Shown: one piece after another, positions 7,469 to 12,092 of the stretch
Layout: the number at the start of each line of letters is the position of its first letter
How positions within the stretch are numbered: the first letter of the stretch is position 1
Source: FW021-bin31 sp964467635
GTDB lineage: Bacteria > Bacteroidota > Bacteroidia > Chitinophagales > Chitinophagaceae
Length of the DNA: 12,092 nucleotides
Reading direction: 5' to 3'
NCBI GenBank assembly: GCA_964467635.1
Contig: CAYXRN010000100.1
Location: 1-12,092, forward strand
Notes under the pieces: model-generated
The model's database searches: none
What the model saw: only the letters and a program-made list of their open reading frames with translations
What the model was told of the DNA's origin: nothing
Made by a program: the position numbers and the translations under genes

Positions 7469-7476
7469 TAACTTTG
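7469..7476 (+). promoter_or_regulatory. -7 promoter box of asd (TAACTTTG)
   Basis: An exact TAnnTTTG box followed by CAGG, the common TTTGCA form in this phylum. No -33 TTG is seen at 19-21 bases. The start site would be near 7483, leaving a leader of about 90 very AT-rich bases before ATG 7576. I see no lysine riboswitch segments in that leader. Confidence 0.65.
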
Positions 7477-7575
7477 CAGGGTGAAAATTAATAGAAATCG
7501 ATTTTTACGAATATTTGTTTTGAATTCATCAATTTTATTGTTTTATTTTTTAAATAATATCTAATAAATTCGATT

Positions 7576-8598
7576 ATGAAAGTAGCAGTAGTAGGAGCGA
7601 CCGGTCTGGTAGGATCTAAAATGTTGCAGGTCTTAGAAGAAAGAAATTTTCCCGTAGATGAACTGATTCCCGTGGCCTCTGAAAAGTCAGTAGGTAAGGA
7701 GCTCAAATTCAAGGGAAAATCCTTTAAGGTAGTGAGCAAAGAGACTGCTATTCAGATGAAGCCGGATGTCGCCTTGTTTTCTGCAGGCGGGAGCACGTCC
7801 CTGGAATGGGCGCCCAAATTCGCGGAAGCCGGCATTACCGTGATTGACAACTCCTCGGCCTGGCGTATGAATCCGGATAACAAACTGGTTGTCCCCGAAG
7901 TGAATGCGGATGTGTTGACCAGCGACGACAAGGTAATTGCCAACCCCAATTGTTCCACGATTCAGCTGGTCGTAGCACTGGCCCCTTTGCATCAGGCATA
8001 CGGGATCAAAAGAGTGGTTGTTAGCACTTATCAGTCGGTAACCGGCAGCGGAGTGAAAGCGGTCAATCAGATGATGAATGAACGTGCGGATAAAGAAGGA
8101 GAAATGGCTTATCCCTACCGGATTGACATGAATGTACTGCCGCATATTGATGTATTTCAGGATAATCTCTATACGAAGGAGGAGATGAAGCTGGTGAAAG
8201 AAACCAACAAGATTATTGGCGATGATTCCATTAAAGTAACAGCGACCGCGGTTCGTATTCCGGTGATTGGCGGGCACAGTGAATCGGTTAATGTGGAGTT
8301 TGAAAAAGAATATGAACTGAGCGCGGTTAAAGGGCTGCTTGCTGGAACGTCCGGGATAACCGTAGTGGATGATGTTACCCAAAACAAATACCCGATGCCG
8401 CTGGATGCCCACGAGAAGGACGAAGTATTTGTGGGACGCATCCGCAGGGATGAATCGCAGCCCAACTCGCTCAATCTTTGGGTAGTCGCAGACAACCTGC
8501 GCAAAGGCGCTGCCACGAACGCGATACAGATCGCGGAGTATTTACTGCAAAAAGGCTGGATAGGCCGGGAGGCGGAAGTGCAGGTAGCCGCACAATAA
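7576..8598 (+). CDS. asd: Aspartate-semialdehyde dehydrogenase
   Basis: A 340-residue cytoplasmic enzyme that reduces L-aspartyl-4-phosphate to aspartate-semialdehyde with NADPH. This is the branch step to lysine/diaminopimelate, threonine and methionine. The N-terminal dinucleotide loop is GATGLVG (7-13), DNSSAWRM (91-98) contributes the substrate-binding arginine, the catalytic cysteine is C126 in NPNCST, and the catalytic histidine is H234 in IGGHSE. Length and motif order are normal, and ATG 7576 begins directly with the Rossmann strand. It has its own promoter and a strong terminator, so it is likely transcribed alone. It supplies diaminopimelate for peptidoglycan, a loose link to the dacB neighbour. 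Confidence 0.97.
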   Translation: MKVAVVGATGLVGSKMLQVLEERNFPVDELIPVASEKSVGKELKFKGKSFKVVSKETAIQMKPDVALFSAGGSTSLEWAPKFAEAGITVIDNSSAWRMNPDNKLVVPEVNADVLTSDDKVIANPNCSTIQLVVALAPLHQAYGIKRVVVSTYQSVTGSGVKAVNQMMNERADKEGEMAYPYRIDMNVLPHIDVFQDNLYTKEEMKLVKETNKIIGDDSIKVTATAVRIPVIGGHSESVNVEFEKEYELSAVKGLLAGTSGITVVDDVTQNKYPMPLDAHEKDEVFVGRIRRDESQPNSLNLWVVADNLRKGAATNAIQIAEYLLQKGWIGREAEVQVAAQ

Positions 8599-8614
8599 TT
8601 TTGCCATCAACGAT

Positions 8615-8657
8615 AAAAAAGAAGAGGACAGGGTCTAAGTGTACCTCTTCTTTTTTT
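8615..8657. terminator. Strong bidirectional intrinsic terminator after asd
   Basis: A perfect 13-bp stem: AAAAAAGAAGAGG (8615-8627) pairs with CCTCTTCTTTTTT (8644-8656) around a 16-base loop. The plus strand ends in a T7 run, the minus strand in T6. Flanking CGAT and ATCG can lengthen the stem. It starts 17 bases after the asd stop and can also end minus-strand transcripts coming from 8742. Confidence 0.9.
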
Positions 8658-8742
8658 AATTATCGCATGTTGCTTTATAGAATTTCAGTCTGAGCCCGGG
8701 AGGGCAGGTGTTTAGTACGATAGGTAGGAACTTTCCATGCGT
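8615..8742 (-). ncRNA. Candidate small RNA between asd and psd
   Basis: A minus-strand -7 box at 8756-8749 would start an RNA near 8742 that ends at the shared terminator, about 128 bases. No ORF explains this promoter. The RNA's first bases, CGCATG (8741-8736), pair with CATGCG (8669-8664), closing a 66-base region whose tip folds as GCCC-TCCC-GGGC, with mostly unpaired flanks. A closed stem, wide bubble and apical hairpin recall 6S-type RNA, but I cannot match a family. Promoter and terminator are seen; that the RNA exists is inferred. Confidence 0.35.
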
Positions 8743-8748
8743 TTGGTG

Positions 8749-8756
8749 CAAAGATA
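8749..8756 (-). promoter_or_regulatory. Minus-strand -7 box TATCTTTG
   Basis: Exact TAnnTTTG on the minus strand (plus strand CAAAGATA), followed by CACC as in typical starts of this phylum. It points away from psd toward the asd terminator, with no coding gene between. No -33 element stands out at 19-21 bases. Confidence 0.5.
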
Positions 8757-8838
8757 AGGGCGTTCGTGGATGTGATCGTGATCAAAGCTGGAAATAAAAT
8801 AAGCCATTCGGGAAAATCAGGATAAAGGCGAAAAAAGC

Positions 8839-8846
8839 TACCTTTG
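8839..8846 (+). promoter_or_regulatory. -7 promoter box of psd (TACCTTTG)
   Basis: Exact TAnnTTTG followed by CATCCC. It ends 18 bases before ATG 8865, giving a leader of roughly a dozen bases, which is common in Bacteroidota. The box also argues against the TTG at 8844 as start, since that codon lies in the promoter itself. Confidence 0.7.
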
Positions 8847-8864
8847 CATCCCAATTTTTACATT

Positions 8865-9530
8865 ATGCACATTCATCGTGAAGGCTTTGCCAGCATAGGG
8901 GTTTCATTTGTTGTCCTGCTGGTCATAGACGTCATCCTGTGGATGACAGTACCTGTCGTTGCTCTGAACTGGGTGTTAACCATAGCTTTTCTATGCGTGT
9001 GGCTGTGGATCGTTTCCTTTTTTCGTATCCCCCGGCGTATTCCGACGATTGACGACCGGGCCATTATTGCGCCCGCGGACGGGACAGTAGTAGCCATAGA
9101 GGAAACGCTGGAAACGGAGTATTTCAAAGACAAGCGGCTGCAGATCTCCATCTTTATGAGCCCGCTGAACGTGCATGCCAATTATGCGCCCCTGGAGGGC
9201 CAGGTGCAATTGTCTACCTATCATCCGGGGAAGTACCTGGTGGCGTGGCATCCGAAATCCTCAACCCTCAATGAACGGCATACCAATGTGATCCGGCATG
9301 CGAAACACGGAGATATACTTATCCGGCAGATTGCAGGGGCTATGGCCAGGCGTATCGTTAATTACCTGAAGCCGCCAGCGTCCGTAAAACAAGCCGGGGC
9401 CTTGGGATTTATCAAGTTTGGCTCGCGGGTGGACCTGCTTTTACCGCTCGACATAGAAGTAAAAGTGCGGTTGAATGATAAGGTCAAAGGGCAGCAGTCG
9501 GTGATTGCCCGGTTTGCCGGGGAAGAGTAG
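8865..9530 (+). CDS. psd: Phosphatidylserine decarboxylase proenzyme (short type)
   Basis: A 221-residue membrane-associated enzyme that turns phosphatidylserine into phosphatidylethanolamine. The N-terminus has two hydrophobic segments (about 10-30 and 33-53). The core shows the acid motif APADG (69-73, D72), the histidine H104 in NVHANY and the self-cleavage site G186-S187 in KFGSRVD. Autocleavage there yields the beta chain and an alpha chain whose Ser187 becomes the pyruvoyl group. Length fits the short Bacteroidota form. ATG 8865 is chosen over TTG 8844, which lies within the -7 box. The pssA gene, often next to psd in this phylum, is absent here; instead a convergent permease gene ends 9 bases away with no terminator between. 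Confidence 0.95.
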   Translation: MHIHREGFASIGVSFVVLLVIDVILWMTVPVVALNWVLTIAFLCVWLWIVSFFRIPRRIPTIDDRAIIAPADGTVVAIEETLETEYFKDKRLQISIFMSPLNVHANYAPLEGQVQLSTYHPGKYLVAWHPKSSTLNERHTNVIRHAKHGDILIRQIAGAMARRIVNYLKPPASVKQAGALGFIKFGSRVDLLLPLDIEVKVRLNDKVKGQQSVIARFAGEE

Positions 9531-9539
9531 CCTTTGTCC

Positions 9540-10820
9540 TCACTCGTGCCTTAATGCGGTAATCGGATTTAGCCGGGAGGCTTTGATAGCCGGGTAAAGG
9601 CCGGAGACCACCCCGACCAGTGTACAGATAAGAATGCCGATGCTGATCATTCCCCACGGGATAACAAAACCTGTGTTCATCAGCAGGGAGACCAGGTTGC
9701 CGATCAATATCCCCAGGACGATACCAAAGAGGCCGCCTAATATGCTGATGAGGATTGCCTCATAGAGAAACTGCCGGCGAATGGCATAGTTTTTTGCGCC
9801 CATCGCCTTAGAGACGCCGATCTCCCGGGTGCGTTCTGCCACCGCTACCAACATGATATTCATCAGCCCGATAGCCGAACCGAAAAGGGTGATAAATCCG
9901 ATAAACAAAGCCGCTATCTTAACGCTTCCGAGACTGCTCATTAATATGTGGGCGATATTGTCGTTTTTTGTAATGTAAAAATTATTGGCTTCATCCAAAT
10001 GGAGTTGCCTGACGATACGGAAAGTGCCGGTCGCTTCTCCTATGGCCTGATCCATGTTGCTCATCTGGGCGACTTCCACACCGATCTGAAAGGAAGGATT
10101 GTTGTTACTAAACACCCTGCGGACGTTGTTGATGGTAGTAATCACAATATTGTCTCCACTAAAGATGTTGCTGCTGCCTTTTGATTGGAGCACCCCGATC
10201 ACCTTATACCTGACACTGCCCACGCGAATGGTGCTGTTCTCTACGTCTCTCAAGTGATCCCCAAACAGTTTTTCCGCTACATCCATTCCGATAACTGCCA
10301 CGTTGCCGCCGGAGGCCAGCTCATTTTCGTTGAAGTTGCGGCCGATTTGCAGGGTGTACCCGTTTAGCTCCAGGTAGTTTTCATCTCCCCCGATGATGCG
10401 CACGTTGGGATCCGTTTTTTTATCCTCATGAAAAACCGTAGTCATCCATCCCCCGGTAACTGAAATGCTGACGGTTGCCGGGTAATGAAACCTTTCTTTA
10501 AAGGCCTTGGCCTGCAGGTAGCTGATGGGTTCATCTCTGCGGGCCGATTCTTTTTTATCGTCTTCGTCCTTCTTATTTCCTTTTTGTGCGTCATCTCCTC
10601 CGCCGATGCGGATGTTCATTTCCCAATTACGGATGGTAAACCCATTCGCACCCATGTTGGCGAAATTGTCATAAATACTGCTGCGTATGCTGGCGATGGC
10701 GGTAAAAATACCAACCAGGGCCATAATGCCAAAAGCGATAATAGCAATGGTGAGCGTAGCGCGTAAGCGGTTTTTGCGTACCGAGTGAAAAGATAAATAT
10801 AAGATATCTTTTATTTTCAT
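9540..10820 (-). CDS. ABC transporter permease, MacB/FtsX type
   Basis: A 426-residue inner-membrane protein with the MacB layout: TM1 (about 22-45), a large periplasmic core (about 46-295), then three segments (about 301-325, 352-378, 389-410). The ERTREIGVSKAMGA motif (329-342) is the conserved FtsX-domain segment that contacts the ATPase. Such permeases work as dimers with a separate or fused ATPase in lipoprotein release, peptide or drug efflux, or mechanotransmission. No ATPase domain is in this protein or in the window, so the partner is encoded elsewhere or past the edge. Residues 71-96 form a highly charged low-complexity insert (GGGDDAQKGNKKDEDDKK) in the periplasmic core. ATG 10820 begins directly before the amphipathic N-terminus. 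It is convergent with psd and divergent from gap. Confidence 0.9.
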   Translation of the reverse strand: MKIKDILYLSFHSVRKNRLRATLTIAIIAFGIMALVGIFTAIASIRSSIYDNFANMGANGFTIRNWEMNIRIGGGDDAQKGNKKDEDDKKESARRDEPISYLQAKAFKERFHYPATVSISVTGGWMTTVFHEDKKTDPNVRIIGGDENYLELNGYTLQIGRNFNENELASGGNVAVIGMDVAEKLFGDHLRDVENSTIRVGSVRYKVIGVLQSKGSSNIFSGDNIVITTINNVRRVFSNNNPSFQIGVEVAQMSNMDQAIGEATGTFRIVRQLHLDEANNFYITKNDNIAHILMSSLGSVKIAALFIGFITLFGSAIGLMNIMLVAVAERTREIGVSKAMGAKNYAIRRQFLYEAILISILGGLFGIVLGILIGNLVSLLMNTGFVIPWGMISIGILICTLVGVVSGLYPAIKASRLNPITALRHE

Positions 10821-10828
10821 GGACCGGA

Positions 10829-10836
10829 TAAAGGTA
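10829..10836 (-). promoter_or_regulatory. Likely -7 box of the permease gene (TACCTTTA)
   Basis: On the minus strand TACCTTTA matches TAnnTTTG except the last base and ends 8 bases before ATG 10820, so the mRNA would be nearly leaderless. No -33 element is visible at the usual distance. Confidence 0.35.
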
Positions 10837-10847
10837 CAGTGAAAAAA

Positions 10848-10875
10848 TGGGTTATCGGTAAAAATGCTTAACCCA
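10848..10875. repeat. Inverted repeat between divergent permease and gap genes
   Basis: TGGGTTA (10848-10854) and TAACCCA (10869-10875) are exact reverse complements 14 bases apart, in the 119-base divergent spacer. It lies just upstream of the permease -7 box. It could be a regulator site; a chance repeat is possible. A shorter TGTA-AAAA-TACA lies close to gap at about 10897-10908. Confidence 0.35.
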
Positions 10876-10926
10876 GAACAATTCCGGGGAGCGAAATGTA
10901 AAAATACACAGTAGCGTGGATTTTTT

Positions 10927-10933
10927 AAAAGGA
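10927..10933 (+). promoter_or_regulatory. Ribosome binding site that decides the gap start
   Basis: AAAAGGA (10927-10933) is one of the few Shine-Dalgarno-like sequences in the window. It sits 6 bases before ATG 10940 but touches ATG 10934, so the second ATG is favoured. Confidence 0.5.
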
Positions 10934-10939
10934 ATGAAA

Positions 10940-11932
10940 ATGAAAAAAGTAGCGATTAATGGATTCGGGCGTATCGGCAGAGCGGCATTAAAGATCATCC
11001 TGGAAACACAGGGATTGGAACTCGTGGCCGTTAATGACTTGTTGTCCGCGGACAATGCAGCTTACCTGCTCAAGTACGACAGTGTATACGGGCGGTATGA
11101 CAGAGAAGTGGCGCCTGCCCACCATCATCTGGTCGTTGGGGGGAAGCAGATTAATTACCTGTCGGAAAAAGACCCTTCCCAATTGCCGTGGAAGGACCTT
11201 GGTATAGAAACCGTCATTGAAAGCACCGGCCTGTTTACCACGCGGGAAGATGCCGGAAAACACCTTGCCGCCGGGGCGAAAAATGTGGTCATATCAGCCC
11301 CCACGAAAAGCATAGATACCCCGACCGTTGTATATGGGGTAAACAGCCCGGAAGCTAAAATAAACGTCTTTTCGTGTGCCAGCTGTACGACCAATAACAT
11401 CAGCCCGGTTATAGAGATCATGGGACGCAGGATTGGCATTAAAAAAGCCATTCTGAACACGGTACACGCTTATACGGCCTCCCAATCCATCGTGGATGGC
11501 CCGTCTAAGAAAAAGTTCAGGATGGGCCGGGCGGCAGCAATGAATTTAATACCTGCCTCCACGGGTGCGGCCCTGGCTACCATAAAAGCTTTGCCGCAGT
11601 ATGAAGGAAAATTCGATGGGGTGGCGATTCGGACCCCGGTGGTAGTGGGCTCCATTTCAGACATTACCTTCGTGGCGGAACGTCCTACAACTGCGGCGGA
11701 AGTAAATCAGTGCTTAAAGGAGGAAGCGGCTACAGACCGTTATACAAAAGTAATAGCGGTATCAGAGGAGCCTTTAGTGTCTAGGGATATTATTCAGAGC
11801 CCGTATGCAGCTACAATAGACGCAGAAATGACCCGGGTAGTGGACGGGGACCTGGTAAAGGTTATGGCCTGGTACGACAATGAGTGGGGATTTACCAATC
11901 AGATGATCCGCCAGGTAGCTCAATTGCGATAA
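10940..11932 (+). CDS. gap: Glyceraldehyde-3-phosphate dehydrogenase
   Basis: A 330-residue phosphorylating GAPDH that converts glyceraldehyde-3-phosphate, NAD(P) and phosphate to 1,3-bisphosphoglycerate. The Rossmann loop is INGFGRIG (6-13), D33 in VNDL suggests NAD preference, the catalytic cysteine is C149 in SCASCTTNN, the base H176 and the phosphate-site R231 agree with classical numbering. Unlike the common form, SCTTNC is SCTTNN here, and the usual RVPTPxVSVVDL is RTPVVVGSISDI (231-242), so this is a divergent branch and perhaps a second copy. An upstream GTG (10916) and ATG (10934) are in frame; ATG 10940 is favoured by the RBS and by the family start MKKVAINGFG. No clear -7 box was found. 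It is divergent from the permease gene. Confidence 0.95.
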   Translation: MKKVAINGFGRIGRAALKIILETQGLELVAVNDLLSADNAAYLLKYDSVYGRYDREVAPAHHHLVVGGKQINYLSEKDPSQLPWKDLGIETVIESTGLFTTREDAGKHLAAGAKNVVISAPTKSIDTPTVVYGVNSPEAKINVFSCASCTTNNISPVIEIMGRRIGIKKAILNTVHAYTASQSIVDGPSKKKFRMGRAAAMNLIPASTGAALATIKALPQYEGKFDGVAIRTPVVVGSISDITFVAERPTTAAEVNQCLKEEAATDRYTKVIAVSEEPLVSRDIIQSPYAATIDAEMTRVVDGDLVKVMAWYDNEWGFTNQMIRQVAQLR

Positions 11933-12068
11933 GGTATACGCTTCGCATCTTAAAGCCTTATGGAGTTTACACATTTCTTGATAAAACGTGCCGTAAAACC
12001 CGCAAATCTTCAGCTTATGGGATGTCAGGCACAGCATGATTTTAACCTTGTAAAACAATATACGGGCT

Positions 12069-12089
12069 GAGGCTGTCAGGGGAAGCCTC
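12069..12089. repeat. Hairpin at the right edge downstream of gap
   Basis: GAGGCT (12069-12074) pairs with AGCCTC (12084-12089) around a 9-base loop, 137 bases past the gap stop. Whether a T-run follows is outside the window, so a terminator role is open. The 160 bases after gap hold no gene that I can support. Confidence 0.35.
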
Positions 12090-12092
12090 CCC

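Noticed and set aside
7477..7575. Lysine riboswitch in the asd leader
   Set aside because: The leader is only about 90 bases, extremely AT-rich, and lacks the conserved riboswitch segments.
7687..8412. Long minus-strand ORF of 241 codons inside asd
   Set aside because: It is fully antisense to a clear aspartate-semialdehyde dehydrogenase with intact motifs, and its translation has no recognisable domain; it is a by-product of codon bias.
1..12092. CRISPR array, tRNA, rRNA, complete insertion sequence or prophage
   Set aside because: No regularly spaced repeats, cloverleaf-like sequences, transposase or phage structural genes were seen on either strand.

Overview
The window looks like chromosomal DNA of a Bacteroidota bacterium, probably a Chitinophagaceae-like soil or water lineage, though genus cannot be read from it. 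The grounds are the -7 promoter boxes of the Bacteroidota type (TAnnTTTG: TAACTTTG, TACCTTTG, TATCTTTG, TAAGTTTG), the scarcity of Shine-Dalgarno sequences, moderate GC, and a gene set of secreted or membrane proteins typical of the phylum. No phage gene, CRISPR array, tRNA or rRNA was found, and no complete mobile element.

Layout, left to right. Bases 1-199 hold no assignable gene; near the left edge is a perfect 8-bp GC-rich hairpin. A PLP-dependent ACC deaminase / D-cysteine desulfhydrase-like gene follows on the minus strand (200-1114). A 592-bp spacer (1115-1706) carries its promoter, a plus-strand -7 box, and a stretch that folds into a nested multibranched RNA. Then comes a plus-strand group: a sugar-phosphate nucleotidyltransferase (1707-2615) overlapping an aminoglycoside-phosphotransferase/NahK-like sugar kinase (2606-3685), an exported M28 metallopeptidase (3763-4722), and, 12 bases later, an exported SMP-30/gluconolactonase-type propeller (4735-5652). 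After a spacer with a weak terminator comes dacB, a PBP4-type D-Ala-D-Ala carboxypeptidase (5945-7243).

The right half is core metabolism: asd (aspartate-semialdehyde dehydrogenase, 7576-8598) with a good promoter and a strong bidirectional terminator, then psd (phosphatidylserine decarboxylase, 8865-9530), convergent with a MacB/FtsX-type ABC permease (minus, 9540-10820). That gene is divergent from gap (glyceraldehyde-3-phosphate dehydrogenase, 10940-11932). A possible small RNA is encoded on the minus strand between asd and psd.

Functionally, the kinase and nucleotidyltransferase together would turn a free sugar into sugar-1-phosphate and then a nucleotide sugar. asd supplies the lysine/diaminopimelate branch, dacB trims peptidoglycan, psd makes phosphatidylethanolamine and gap serves central carbon metabolism. 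Envelope building is thus a loose theme, but only the kinase/nucleotidyltransferase and M28/SMP-30 pairs look like true operons. I see no clear new defence or mobile system. The best leads are the two candidate structured RNAs, the substrate of the sugar-activation pair, and the left-edge hairpin.
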